Shown: piece after piece, positions 35,791 to 47,960 of the stretch
How the letters are laid out: every line of letters starts with the position of its first letter
Position numbering within the stretch: position 1 is the first letter of the stretch
NCBI GenBank assembly: GCA_018524725.1
Contig: JAEUWP010000527.1
Span: forward strand, 62,001 to 126,000
Source of the DNA: Podaxis mareebaensis
Lineage: Eukaryota; Basidiomycota; Agaricomycetes; Agaricales; Agaricaceae
DNA length: 64,000 nucleotides
Direction of reading: 5' to 3'
Position numbers and translations under genes: made by a program
Notes under the pieces: model-generated
Told to the model about the DNA's origin: nothing
Databases searched by the model: none
Seen by the model: the letters and a program-made list of their open reading frames with translations, nothing else

Positions 35791-36735
35791 ATGGATGCAG
35801 ACCAAAGCACCCAAACCTTTGTCCCTACCACTCCCCCCACTGACACCCTCATCACCAACATTGAGCAGCAGTTAATAGACAATAACCCAACCAAACAATT
35901 TGAAGAGCACATACAACTGGCATGAGATATCATCTGCCTTTGACAAGTTTACAATGACATGCAGGAAGCCACCCAGTTATTCACCCAAGCAGTCCAAGCA
36001 ACCATCCCACAAGTCTACAACTCAGCCAAGGGATCAGGACAAGCCACCCAAATGAACTGGCACATCTACATTATCCTCCACAATGCCAACAACTACCTCA
36101 CATCTGACACAAATGACTGATTCACCAGCATCTTAGTCATGGTAGCAGAGCAGCTCTCCAAACTTGGTATAACTGATGATGAAGAGAAGGAGAACCTCAT
36201 AGCCTGTCTCATATCACTCACCCAAGGGAAAGACCCCTTCCCCCATGAATGCCCAACCCCTTGACCTGCATGACACTGCTCTCCCTTGACTGACACCAAA
36301 TCAGATGAAGATGATCCCACCATCAAAGAAGAAACTATGCACCTCATCAAGTTCCTCACCCCTGAATGCACAGGCCCCACTACAGTTGAGAAATGTGAAC
36401 CTCCTGTCCCATTCAAGACTCTGAAGAAAGATGGTGAGAAAGACAAAGAGTACTGGAAGAAGATCCTCCAGGTCCTAATTGAAGACCACAGCAACACCAG
36501 CACCACCTACTGAGGCACCATGATCCCCATATATGGCAGAGAACCCAATCATGCACCATTCTTCATTGCCTGGAAGAAAGGCACCAACCAATTCTTCATT
36601 GGCCCTAACAAGAGGGATGTCACTCACAAAATCACTCATTGACTACAAGACCCACCAACATTTGAAGAAGCACAGAATTTCCTTGCACATTTCACCTTTC
36701 CAGTATGCTGTAACTTACATGGACCTTTGCATTAG
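35791..36735 (+). pseudogene. Third (post-pol) ORF of element B
   Basis: Starts 80 bp after the chromodomain stop. One frame, broken by TGAs, holds about 310 codons: a Thr/Pro N-terminus, a helical middle (NIEQQLIDNNPTKQFEEHIQLA, ILVMVAEQLSKLGITDDEEKENLIACL), an acidic segment, and a compact C-terminal part (YWKKILQVLIEDH, PIYGREPNHAPFFIAWKKGTNQFFIGPNKRDVT). No Cys/His motif or membrane segment. Not similar by eye to the third ORFs of elements A or C. Function unknown. Confidence 0.65.
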
Positions 36736-36771
36736 TTTTCATGTGGTCATGACACCTTAGGAGGAGGGTGA

Positions 36772-37031
36772 TGTTATGGTCTCAGCTATATTTAGAGCAC
36801 ACTTACTCAGCATACCATTTCATCCTATGTTTCAGCCCCTTGTTACATCTCACCTCAGTCATCCACTGACTCATCCTCTTGTTTCATCTATTCTTAGCTA
36901 TCCTTCCCATAGTATATAAACCCTAGGTAGAGCACCTGTATTCCTCAAACTTTACCAACTAGTTCTTTCCCCTTTGCTCATCCTCAAGTCTTTGCCTAGT
37001 TGCAACCTGAGTTCATACAAAGGTCATAACA
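36772..37031 (+). repeat. 3' LTR of element B (260 bp)
   Basis: Same length and ends as the LTR at 10639; followed by the TSD AGGAT at 37032-37036. Confidence 0.93.
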
Positions 37032-37036
37032 AGGAT

Positions 37037-37360
37037 CCACTGTCTATTCCTCCATGGTGTACCCAGCTTCCCCCACTCTTCAGTATCAACTCCAACATCC
37101 CCAGCATTGATGAGTCATCTCCCAGAGAACCAGCCATTGCTCCACCTCCACCTCCTCCTTACCCACCTCCCTATGTTACTGGAGATGTCTCTTCATCATC
37201 CTCATTATCACAGTCACTGTGCCACAGCCCTATGGTCAAGTCAGACTCTTCTGACTCCCCACTCCTCAGGAACTTCACAGTTTCCTCCTCCACTTTGTCT
37301 CCTAACTCACTTACTTCCAATTCCTCTAATGGACAACTTCATCCAGACTTAGACTTATAG
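37037..37360 (+). pseudogene. Remnant of the LTR-encoded ORF in the old solo LTR
   Basis: Continues the ORF broken at 10638. Keeps the Pro/Ser-rich tail with PPPPPPYPPPY, the Ser run and the ending HPDLDL followed by TAG. The N-terminal part at 10125-10638 is recognisable at DNA level but has stops. Confidence 0.75.
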
Positions 37361-38596
37361 TATACACCTCTTGTCTATCAATCAGGATGTATGGACTCAT
37401 CTCTAGTCTTACCTTTCATCTCATTCTCCTCTAGTGACTCTCTTATGATTTGATCTGATTTATCCCTGGACCTAGCCTATTTCTAGTTCCAACTTCATTT
37501 CTATTCTTGTCTTGTCTCCATTCTGTAGTTACATGTCTCTGATTGACTTTTGGACTCAGTACTACATCATCATACTTTCCTGATTAGGACTTTAGATATA
37601 GAGCTTAAATAGCTGCCTGTGTACTGGAAGCACAAGCTTCCAATATTCTAAAATCTCAAAGTCTTAAATCTCACTCATATCCTCTTGCCTTTGAGATTGA
37701 TGTTAGTTGACAATCAGTGTGGTAGTAAACTTTCTATTGGTCTTATTCTCAACTGATAGAAGTTTGACCTCAAAGTGTACTTAATTGGATACTTTTTTAT
37801 TTTTATTTTTTATTCCACAGTTTATTGCAATAGACCTAGTCTACTACAAAAGGGTGCATGATAGTAGTCCCATCAGATAAGAGAAAAGGGAAAGAAAGAA
37901 AAGAAAATAGGTGCCATGAACAACATGAATGAAAAGGTTTCAAAGTTAAATGTAGCTAGACAAAAACTGAAGAGTCCATACTGAATACATTGATGTGGCT
38001 GCTTGCACTTGTCTTGACTAATCCTTATGACTCTCACCTCAAGAGGCAAAGGCTTTCTTGGCTGAAGCAGAGGCTGCATCACATTGGTATTGGCCTTGAA
38101 TCCACTTATGGTCAAAGTGATGTCACTAGTATGGGCACTGGCAGTCATTGGAAGGATGGGCACCTGAGCAGTTGAGGCATCAAGGAGAGTGAGGGTGGGG
38201 ATCACCTGCCAGAGTGGGGGGAATGGGAGGAGTTGCTTTGGGGTTGCCCTTGCAACACCCAGCCATTTTTTTTTTATATCAACATTTATTGCACTAGACT
38301 AGTTAATACAAACAGGTGTGCAATAGCAGTCCCAAGTACCAAATCCAAAAGAAACAGAGAGAGAGAGGAGAGAGATAAAGAAGAGAAGAGGAGTGAGGGA
38401 GCTAGTGACAAGATAACCAACACAGAATAAGTTGTACAGCTAATCAAACAGAGAGAGAGAAAAGAGATGAAATTGAAGAGGTATGAGAAGAGGGAGCTAG
38501 CTATGGGGCAAGTGTAAATAGTGGAGGAAAAGAAATGATCCTTTAATGAACATCTGGAGTGCCATGTAAAGTGAGCCTCTCTTGTCAAATAAGCCA

Positions 38597-41500
38597 TCAA
38601 GTGTTATAGTCCTCAAATGTGACTGGTCCTTGTATCTGGTCAGCAAAGGAAAATGCTGCTGGGTTTTCATGGAGGAATTCAATTAACCAGTAGATATTAG
38701 AATGAATACCTAGCAGTCTGTGATAGAGGGGACAATGGTATATGATGTGGTCCCAAGTTTCAAGTTCCTCACCACATGGGCAGGAGGTAATATAGCACCC
38801 TGGGAAAAAGCATTGTCTGAAGGAGCCAATGGGGGTGTGGTTGGTCACACAGTGAGTAAAGCATGTGCATAAATTGGGATCAGTTCTGAGGCCTGTAAAG
38901 AGCCAAGTACCACCTTTGGCATATTTGGGTTCCAATGGTTGGTCCATGGGATTGGTAAGTGGGAGCCAGTTATGGCCCCAATATTTGGGAACATTCATTT
39001 TCTGCCTCCAGAGAGCAAGGCATTTGTTAGTGTAATGATTTCAAATATGACCAATAGAGGTGCAGATAGGGAACCATGGATTGTTGGGCATGCACAACAA
39101 CTTGGCAAGGTTGTGTGCTTGGAAGTGAACCAACCATTTTTCAGAGGATAGGACAGACTAGAAATGGATATTGTTGAGGGGGGAGGAGGACAACCACTCT
39201 CAGAGAAGAGGTATGACTGCTAGAGCATCCTTGTGAGCACTGTGGGGGCCATAGCTAAAAAGAAGTTTTGCAGAGGAGATAGAGTCTGAAGAAGGAAATG
39301 GAAGAACAGTTGTGAGAAATGGCAAGAGAGATAGAAGAGAAGAGACTGAGACAGATAACATATGATTCAGCATCAGAAGAGGTAACTTCCCTGCAGGGGT
39401 GGACAGAAGAAGAAAGAATATCAGAGGAAGAAGAGCCAAAGATGAGAAAAGCAGAGGTCACAGAAAGATGAGAATTGTTGGGAACTGAACCATCAGAAGA
39501 AACTACTAATGAAACTGGAGATGAGAAAGAAGAGTCCCTAACTACATTAAGAGACTGTATATATCAAGCTTTTACATTATTATCAGCAGGAGTGGGACAT
39601 TGGTGGAAGTGAATTTGGGTATCAAAATGATCAACTAGATGCTGACCAGGTTTGGTGCTGGGGTGAAGGCAATTGAATCAGTCTGAAACAAGTTGGGCAT
39701 CAGATACAAAATCTAATGCTGTGGACTGATTTTTTGTAGAGTGCACATCAAGAGGGTTAACATCATGTGTGAGGATTTTGAGAGGATGGGAGGGCAGAAC
39801 AGTTTGGAAGTGAAGAGAGCAATGTTTGGCAAGTTTGAAAAGGTAGAGTTGGATGGGTATGAGGCCAGTAATAGCCTCTATTCCACTTGTGGGAGTTGTG
39901 CAAAATGCACCAGTGATCCAAAGGGCTGCAGACCATTGCATTTGTTGTAGTTGTTTAATGAGACCATGATAACAGCTATTGCAATTAAACCATAACTGGA
40001 ATCCATATATGGCAATGGAAACTATACATGACCAATATAGAAGATGTTTATGGAGGGGGATAATTCTCAGATGGAGTTGCCAAGTAAATGCATGCATTTG
40101 ACAGTGGATAGCACCTTGGTAGAGTAATATCAGATGTGTTCTTTGAAAGAGAGTGCCCAGTCAAAGTAAAAGCCCAAGTACCAAAGGTGGCACTTAGGCT
40201 TGAAGACAAGTTGGCCATCAATCAGATGGTTGATGACAACATTTGGATCAGGTTCTGCCCAAGGGCAGTTAGAGAAGTGGAAGGTCTCAGTCTTGTTGTA
40301 TTCCAGAGTGAGACCCATGGAGGTCAGTATGCATTCACAGTCTAGGTAGATGGAGGCAAGTAATTTACAGTTAGTATGTATAGAGTCTGATTGAACAATG
40401 ATTAATCCATCATCTACAAAGGAGAGTAGTTTACAATGAGTGTCATTGGAAAATTTATGAATGAATGGAGAGAGATATAGGGCTGTTAATATAGGAGAAA
40501 GAGCTGATCCTTGACCTATACCTATGGAGGCAGGGAATGGGGGTGAGAGGTTATTGTTCCATGAATAAGTGGTAAAATGACTAACTAGATAGTCTGTGAA
40601 AAAGGGAAACTATCAAGGAATGAAAGCTATGTCTTTTAAGAATCTCAATTAAAAGAGAATGATTAATAGAGGGAAAGAATTGAGCAACATCAAAAGCAAG
40701 AACACTCATTTTAAGGTTCCTTTTCCATCCAGAATGAACAAGATGAATGATGAAGACACCAGCATCTTCTATGGACTGATGTATGATACCACTGAACTGC
40801 AGGGGGTGAACTAAATCAAATTGGGTGGCTTTAAATTGGAGCTGATTAGATATCATTTTCTCAATAAGTTTGCTGAGAGTGTTGAGGAGGATGATAGGCT
40901 GGAACATTTTTGGCATCAAATAATGTAGTTTATTTGGTTTTGGGATGATAACCAAAGTGGATGTCTTAAAGTATTCTAGTCAGGTGTGATACCTAATACA
41001 AGTGGAAGTGAATAAAGTGAAATTTGATTTGATGTCATCATTGGACATGAGGAATTTGACATGGGCCCACAACAGATGATCTGGGCCTGGAGCAGAGGAA
41101 TTAGCACACAGCATGAGAGTATCTGTCAGTTCTCTTGTAGAAAAAGGGGGCCAAGATTGTTCCTCTTGATCTGGAGCAAAAGTGGCTGTGTTAAGGTCAA
41201 CAGGGTGATTAGATGCTGCATTGTATGTTTTATCAAGTGCTCTCTATAGCCTTTCTGGTTTGTCACACAGTTGCCCCTTGTGGAGGATGGATTGGGAGGG
41301 GGGAAGGTTGCATTTCTTCACCCATGACATAAGGTCCCAAGATCTCCATTTTTCTCTGGAGATCTTGGGGATTTTATAGTCAAAGAAGACTCATTTGGCT
41401 TTTCTAGTAGTGTGCCTGAAATTTGACCAGTTGTGCTTTGCTCTATGAGTATTAAATGCCTGGGGGGAGTCAGAGCATTGTTTGTTCTACCAGGGTTTGG

Positions 41501-42475
41501 ATTGTTGGCAGATTTTGACTTCAATGGTGTTTGCATTCCATTCCTCTGAGATAATAGAGAGGATAGATGATACATATTTGTCGACATCATCAGCTGATGT
41601 AATGGTGGTGGGGATGGATTTGATGTGCCTGGAACAGTTGTATAGAAAGACTGCTTCTTCTTTGGAGTCTCTGGGAATTGTACACTTGATTGTGATGGGA
41701 TGAGGTGTCATAGGAAGGGGAATATGTGTGAGGAGCAGAACATGACCAGATTTGGATCTCCAATCATGTTTATACAAATGGGTGGGAGCTAGGAGGCCTT
41801 CTGGGGATATGGCAAAGATCAGGTTGATGACTGTCTCAGATTTGTTAGGATCATCTGGGTAGTGTGTGGCAGAGAAGGAGGTTGGAGATGATCAGGTGAG
41901 TCTGATTGAGTCCATGATGTCTACCAAAAGGTTTGCACAGACTGAGTGATAAAACACTTTAGGATCCCAGTCAGGTGGTCTTGTATTGAAGTCTCCTCTG
42001 GCGAAGAGGATGTTGTTAGGGAAAGAATGGATGCATGATTCAAGAAAGTCTATAGAAGAAGAGTCATGTGATTCAAAGTAACAATTAAGGAAGTATTGTT
42101 TACTTGGAATGGAAAGTGAGAACATTTGGAAGTCTGGAGATAATATAATGTTCAGGTGGATAATGGGGTTTAAAGATTGAAGGGAGTTATGAACATATGT
42201 AAGTACCCTTGGCTTGGAAATAGATTGATAAAGAAGTAATAACCAATCTTTATGAATAGGCAGCCCTTCTATCAGATCTCCTTCAGAGGTCAATGTGGAT
42301 GGGATGTTGCAAATGAACCTAAAAGCAGATTCTTGTATGCATAAGATATGAATGTCTTCAGAAGAGGAGAGTTTAAGGGGAATTCCACAGTAGTCCAGTT
42401 TTTTTGTACATTAAATAAACAGATTGAAATGTTATTTAAAGAAAAAGCACTATTCAGATAAGATTGTTCAGACAT
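38597..42475 (-). pseudogene. LINE-1 ORF2: endonuclease, RT, RNase H
   Basis: Order on the minus strand: an apurinic-type endonuclease (NISICLFNVQKNW near 42430; LFARGDFNTRPPDWDP near 41980), then RT (VIIPKPNK, SVLAFDVAQFFPSINH near 40680, SFVDDGLII at 40420-40400). RNase H follows (VVSSDGSVP, TSSDAESY near 39360). The C-terminus has a Cys/His cluster (CYITSCPCGEELETWDHIIYHC, about 38800-38730). Many stops and frameshifts. The RNase H plus endonuclease layout fits the Tad1 clade. Confidence 0.85.
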
Positions 42476-42479
42476 TTAC

Positions 42480-45044
42480 TGCTCTAGCATTGAAATTAGC
42501 CTTGGCCTTCTCTGTTTTTGACTCCTTGAGTTTATTGATAATCCATTCTTTGTCATATTGATGACAGAAGAATGAGCATTTGTCACTATTCACATGGTGT
42601 TCCTTAGAGCCACATGACAAACAGTTGAAGGAAGTTCTATAGAGACATTCCTTGATATTGGCAGAGGTAGGGGGGTGGGGGTTGGGGCTGACCTTGCCAT
42701 GACAGTAGTATCCATTGCAGCAATAGTTGTCAGTGTGGTGGGGATCACTACATATAGTGCACCTAGGATTGCACACTTTGCAAAGATGGGTGGGGTGACC
42801 CCACCTCTAGCATCAGTTACACAGAGGGCTAGCTACCCTCATGCTTGCACTTTGAAAAGTACACACTCTATTCTTGAAGAGAATGGTGTGATTGATGTAT
42901 AGTTTCACCCTAGAGGCAGTCTGGAAATCCCACAAATCAAAGAAAAGAATGGCCAAGTCTGAATGGGGGGAAACACAGCAGAGATGGGGTTTGCCCACAA
43001 GATGGTTATTTGCCCACAAGATGGTTAGCAATATCAGTGTAGGGGGAGGTGTCAATGGTGGGTTTGATGTCATCCATGGTGTAGGGTGTATCATCCTCCT
43101 TAAAGTATAGGAGGTTGGTTAGTTTTATGAAGGATTTAGACATTGGAAGTGAGGGGACAATGGTGTTTCTGATGTCAGGGGAGGCAAAGGCTGATCTGTT
43201 AGAGTTGATAATGCTTTCTTAATGGCTGTGAGTTCAGTTTCAAATGTGACTGAACTAGTGTTGAGCCAGAGGGTATGCTCATTCTTCTTTGCTGACTTGA
43301 CATGAAGAGAGAGGTTCTTTTGATAAAGTTCATTGTTACAGCAACAAACAACAAGGTCAAGAGATGTAACCATGAGGTAAGTGAAAGTGTCATTAAAGGG
43401 AATGACAACATTTTTACAAGATGGTCCCTGAGTGGCCTTAGGTTGTAAAGAGGGGTGAGAAGGGGGGGAGGATTTGGGGGGGAAAGATTTGATATCACTG
43501 GAATTATGAAGGAAGTTGATAATGTTGATCAGTGACATATTGGGGAATTGGTTTTGAAGAGCTGCATATTTTTGAAGCTCATCCACCTTAAGGGGGGTTT
43601 GAAAAGCTGCCTTGGAGTATAATGACCTCTGAGTGGAAGGGGAGGGAGCACCAGACCTGTACTAAGGTTTGATGGCTTGGTTAATGGGAGGGGGGGTGGA
43701 GAAAGGAGGAGAAGGATGAGGAGGAGAGTTGGGAGCCTTGGAAGGAAAGGTGGGGGCTATGATAGGCTTATGCTGAACAGGGACAGCTATCATTTTGTGA
43801 GGTGCCCAGTGCCTGGTGACTGTAGACCAAGAGCTGGGGTTAGAGTTAGCCTTCTCCAGACTGAAAGTCTTGGGGATGGCTTGAGGGGTGATGGTTGAAG
43901 GAGGAGGGAGCATATCAGCATCTATGTTAGAAAATGATGACTCACCTGGTTTATTTGTATCAGTAGGAGGGAGGCATGAAAGGGTGATTGCATGAGCAGT
44001 ATCTTTTTTGAATTGTGAATCTGAGTCCTGGAGAAACCCAGTGGCATCTTTGGGGAAAGGGGAAGATACTGCTAGTGCTTTTTCAGCCCAGCATTTGAGT
44101 CAATGACCAGTGGACATGGGAGTAGGGGTGGGGGAGAGGGTGTGAGCTGGAGGGAATTGCATGGAGATAGCATTATAAAGATGGATGTTGAGGCTACCAT
44201 AGGGGACTGACTTGTTGTGCAGTTGTTCAGAGTGCACAATGGTTTGCATAATATTGATAAGGTGGGGGGTGCCTTCAAAAATAGAGAGGTCACTATTGTT
44301 GGCCCAGGTAGTGAGCTAGCTGGAGGTAAAGCTAAGAAGCACTGTGAGGATGTTGAGTCCCTTAGTGTCTTTTATATTTGTGATGTCTATTTTTTGGATG
44401 GCATTACCAATAGCATTATGGATTGCTGACCAATCCATTCCATGGGGCAGCTGCACATCAACATGAGGTTGTATGCAGAGAGGAGGGGAGATAGGAGTGA
44501 AGGTGGGGAGAGAGGGGAGGGGGTCTGACAGTTGAGATTTGTCCCAGGCAGCTCCTGGGGTAGGGGGAATGAAGCTGTATGATGAGGTGATGGCTTGAGA
44601 AGGAGTAAGGATGTGATGAGATAATGGGGCAAGTTTGGGGGAGAGGTCAATTTCCTTGCAAACTGGCACAAGGGATGGATGGATTGAGTGAGGAGTGGAG
44701 AGGCCTTGAGAGCCTTCTTCATCACTTTGATCATTTTCTTTAGTGCTGTGGACTGAGGAAGTGGCATCATCATCATTGTTAACTTTTAGACTTTTCCTGA
44801 CTTGAGTAGCCAGAACATTGTCAGTGGACATGGTACACTTGGTACTGATAGAAGGAGAAGGTGAAGGGGGCTTGTGAATAAAGTTTTCTCTATTCTCAAT
44901 CCTAGTGAATGGTCCCTCAGATGCTTTACAAGGTTGTATAGTAGAGGGTGCTATACTAGTGCTCAAATGGCAATGAGAAATTCTGGATCCAACTTTCTTC
45001 AGAATACCTCCAAAGCCTCCAGAAGAGTCCTTGGAGCTTGACAT
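42480..45044 (-). pseudogene. LINE-1 ORF1, gag-like protein
   Basis: Starts at ATG 45044 with a Ser/Gly N-terminus, then a long Pro/Ser-rich low-complexity region and a folded part (43586-43125). The C-terminus has several zinc knuckles: a first one whose Arg codons are now stops (C-x-C-x-RWGHPTHLC, about 42830), then CTICSDPHHTDNYC and CLSCGSKEHHVNSDKC (42776-42580). This is the usual nucleic-acid-binding ORF1 of Tad1-like elements. Confidence 0.75.
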
Positions 45045-45199
45045 GGCAGTTAGAATGGGTTTTATTCTTTTTCTGAGCTATGAATAACTGTTCCACTGAG
45101 ATGATGGTAGTGGTTACTGGAAAAGGAAGGGTGTATGCAATGCCCAGCCATGGAGTGGTGAAAGGCCTCAGAGTGAGGTCTCCCATAGAGAGGATACTT

Positions 45200-46724
45200 G
45201 GGCATACAAGTACAACAAGCATTAGAAGGGTGACCCTAGTACCAGCAGTACTGACACTGAGGTGTGCCAGTGTAGGTGCAAGCCCCTTTGATGAGACAGG
45301 ATGCACCATTTATCATGATGTGCCTGTTGATGAGGGAGGCAGCAAGGGTGCTGCATTGGGAGTCAACCAAATCAATCCACATGGTGGCAGTATCAGACTT
45401 GGCAGAGTTACAGACAATGTGCATATGGTGCATGTCAGAAGAGGGGAAGGAGGGAGAGGCTGAAGCCTCAGTCTTGACTTGATCAGCTGTAAGGGTAAAC
45501 CCATTGGCTGTGAAGAAAGGAACATTCACAATCTTGATGAAGGATTGGGACACAGGGAGGGTGATAGAAGCACTTTTGAGCATAGAGGGAAGTGAGGCAG
45601 GAATAGTGTCTAGATCTATCTGGGAGAGAACACCACTTGTAGAGAAGGTGATGATGCCAGAGTGAAAGTGGCCAGAGTTAACAACAAGTACTAACTTGGC
45701 CCAGGTAAGCACTTGGTTGAAGCACATGATTAGGGATTGGAGGGAGACACAGGTGCTAGCTAGGTTGCCAGTACTAGTGTTTAGGAAAAATTGCTGCTGG
45801 GTGGGGCCTTGAGTGGCAAAGTATGACTTGTGCCATGTGGAGGGGTTAGGGCCAGAGGGGCCAGACTTGGTGTCACATAAGGGAGGTTTGGGCCTTGTCA
45901 TATGGGGGTGGAAGGGCATGTGAGGGAGGTCTGGGCCTATCACATGGAGTGGGAGTCACAGAGAGGGGCTAGAAAGGCACCAGAGCCTAGGTTGAGGGTT
46001 GGGGAGCAGGTGCTGGTTGTGTATCTGTTATTGCTGAGTCAGTCATTCTATGGAATGACTCATGTTTGCCATATGTCTTATAGGCATTGAATAACAAAGC
46101 AGTTATGCTGCCTGGAGAGGAGGGATTGGCCCAAGTCAGAGAGACATGGTTGTGAAATGCACCTTTGGCCTCAAGGAACCTGATGAGTTTACAAAGGGTA
46201 GTGTAAGTGTGTTGGTCATTGCTTGGTTTAACTTCTTCTCAAGAGAGACCTTGAATTTCTTTATGAAAACTATCTAAAAGTTCCATAATGGTGAGGGCAT
46301 TGTCTGTATTGTTGTCCATGACCTTGGCAGAGGAGTCAAATGGGAGGGTAGAGGGAGTAGCTTTAGGCATCTACTACTCAAAGGAAGAGGAGACAGGGAG
46401 ATTGAGCTCCATGTCAGAAGAGGACCTGCTCTGGAGATGCCCAGTAGCATGCCTGGATGATGATGAAGGGGAGGGGGTTTCCAGCTCAGGTGTTGCCCAA
46501 GAGGTTTGCTGCCACTCTTGTTGTGGAGGGGTTGAGGGAATCCAACTGTTAGGGTTGGAGGGAGTATGTATACCAAGACAGTTTGCCTCATCTATGGTCA
46601 TGTTCTTGAACCACTTGTGATTGTATTGGTTCACTTCTTCTTGTTGGCAGTCAGCTTCACAATCTCTGGCCACCTGGGGAGTCTTAGGTATAATAGAAGG
46701 GCTTTTGCCTTTGCAATGACCCAT
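45200..46724 (-). pseudogene. ORF of the ORF1-only element (first copy)
   Basis: Begins at 46724 with MGHCKGKSP, followed by a helical part and Pro/Ser-rich segments. After frame breaks, the 45943-45236 part holds a folded region (SITLPVSQSFIKIVNVPFFTANGFTLTADQV, MWIDLVDSQCSTLAASLINRHIMI) and a CQYCW...GHPSNAC knuckle cut by TAG. It matches the second copy at 48000-49650 and differs from ORF1 of LINE-1 except for the general plan. Confidence 0.7.
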
Positions 46725-46909
46725 AGTGATGAGTGCTTAACCACAATGATAGTGGTTACTGGAAGAGAAAGGTTGCTTAATTGGACACTTGCCTTGCTAC
46801 CTACTTACTGTCATCCTTCTTGGTAGATCCTAGTACTTGCAAACCATCTACTAAGATAGCTGCCCCCTAGCTTAAGCATAGGTGACTGGTGATAAGGACC
46901 ACCCTAACA

Positions 46910-47033
46910 GAAGCAGAGGTGGAGATGTTGGCAGGAAAGACAGAGAGGCAGAAGAAAAGAAAGATGAGGAAAGCTGAGAAGGAATGGAAACTGTAGGAGA
47001 TGGAAGAGGCAGAGCAGAGACAAGTAGAAGAGG
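46910..47033. other. Right flank of the solo LTR
   Basis: Old target sequence, continuous with 9823-10124. Lys/Glu-rich in one plus frame. Ends at the next family-A LTR. Confidence 0.45.
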
Positions 47034-47960
47034 TGTTATGAACTTGCCCTAACCATCCCACACCAATGTTATCCACAACACTCTTATCCATGAACTCAGC
47101 CTCCCCAATGCCTCTCAAGGCACTACTACCAATACTACTGACTCTGCCAGTAACTTGACTCACTATCAGAATGAAGCCTTCACCAATTGACAACTGCCTG
47201 GCCATGCATCCTTATTCTCTGAAGACTGGCCAATGCCTGGCCCTTTATACTGGAGAGTCAATCATATTCCTTCATTCATACATGATGTACCCACCAAAAG
47301 TCATCCTTCATATTATCAAATATGAAGTCACACATGGACTCTACTTTTAAAAAGTAGAAGTCTATCATATTGATCCTAACTCTGAGAATCTGCCATCCAT
47401 TCCTCTATGGTGTACCCAACTCCCTCTACTCTTCAGCATTGACTCCAATATCCCTGGTATTGATGAATCACCCTCAGAAGAACCTACCATTGCTCCACCT
47501 CTACCTCCTCCTTACCTGCCTCCCTACATCACTACAGATATCTCCTCCTCATCATCATTATTACAGTCACCATGCCACAGTCTTATGGCTGAGTCAGATT
47601 CTTCTGGCTCCCCACTCATTAGGAACTTCACTGTTCCCTCCTCTGCTTCATCCCCTGGCTTATTTACCTCTGATTCTTCTGATGGACAATTTCATCTAGA
47701 CTTAGACTTGTAGTATACACCTCTTGTCTATTGATCAGGATGTATGGACAATATCTCTTAGTATTACTGCTCATCTTCTCTCTCTCTCTAACTCTCTTAA
47801 CAACTCATCTCATACTATTTCTGGACTTGATCTATTTCTAGCCCTTTAGTCTACTTCTATTTTTGCCTCATCTCCACTCCATAGTTATGTATTTCTGATT
47901 GACCTTGGACTTAGTACTACATTGTCATAGCTTCCCAATTAGGACCTTAGATGTAGTACT
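47034..47960 (+). repeat. Family-A LTR fragment with ORF remnant
   Basis: Starts TGTTATGAAC and follows the family-A LTR, with an internal deletion around 47240 and a truncation at about 47960, where an ORF1-only element begins. It keeps the tail of the LTR ORF, with PPPYLPPY (one PPPY retained, the second changed), a Ser run and an LDLDL end followed by TAG (47710). The N-terminal ORF part has stops. Confidence 0.8.

Larger units (their letters stand above)
10639..37031 (+). mobile_element. Ty3/Gypsy element B, complete but split by three insertions
   Basis: Bounded by 260-bp LTRs (10639-10898 and 36772-37031) and a 5-bp TSD AGGAT (10634-10638 and 37032-37036). Next to the 5' LTR a TGGTAAAGCATC stretch at 10901 may be the tRNA primer site; a purine tract AGGAGGAGGGTGA precedes the 3' LTR. 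Gene order is gag, protease, RT, RNase H, integrase, chromodomain, then a post-pol ORF. Element A sits in gag, element C between gag and protease, and a solo LTR in RNase H. Removing the insertions leaves an element of about 6.3 kb. Confidence 0.93.
38267..45135 (-). mobile_element. Tad1-like LINE (LINE-1 of this window), complete, about 6.87 kb
   Basis: Inserted into the ORF1-only element: TSDs TGCAACACCCAGCCAT (38251-38266) and TGCAATGCCCAGCCAT (45136-45151). The two TSD mismatches are exactly what CpG decay of a shared ACGC would give on opposite strands. The A-tail appears as a T-tract at 38267. Encodes ORF1 with zinc knuckles and ORF2 with endonuclease, RT, RNase H and a C-terminal zinc finger; both are broken by stops. 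Confidence 0.88.
37795..46775 (-). mobile_element. ORF1-only LINE-like element, split by a full LINE
   Basis: TSDs CTTAATTGGATACTT (37780-37794) and CTTAATTGGACACTT (46776-46790) flank a minus-strand element whose 3' A-tail is seen as T-rich sequence at 37795. Without the LINE at 38267-45135 it is about 2.1 kb. Its parts are collinear with the plus-strand element at 47961-50022. It has one gag-like ORF and no endonuclease or RT. Its 5' start (CCTTTCTCTTCCAGTAACCAC) and 3' end (GCAATAAA... plus A-tail) resemble those of the complete LINE. Confidence 0.82.
10125..46909 (+). mobile_element. Solo LTR of family A, split by later insertions
   Basis: The pieces 10125-10638, 37037-37794 and 46791-46909 join to one family-A LTR beginning TGTTATGAA and ending CCCTAACA, flanked by GAAGC on both sides (10120-10124 and 46910-46914). 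It is homologous along its length to the two 1385-bp LTRs of element A (11264 and 20158) but much more diverged. Element B inserted at 10639 (TSD AGGAT) and an ORF1-only LINE-like element inserted at 37795 (TSD CTTAATTGGAyACTT). No internal region of a family-A element adjoins it, hence a solo LTR formed by LTR-LTR recombination before the other insertions. Confidence 0.88.

Noticed and set aside
44217..44429. Short plus-strand ORFs over the LINE ORF1
   Set aside because: Antisense of LINE-1 ORF1, which has coherent protein features on the minus strand.
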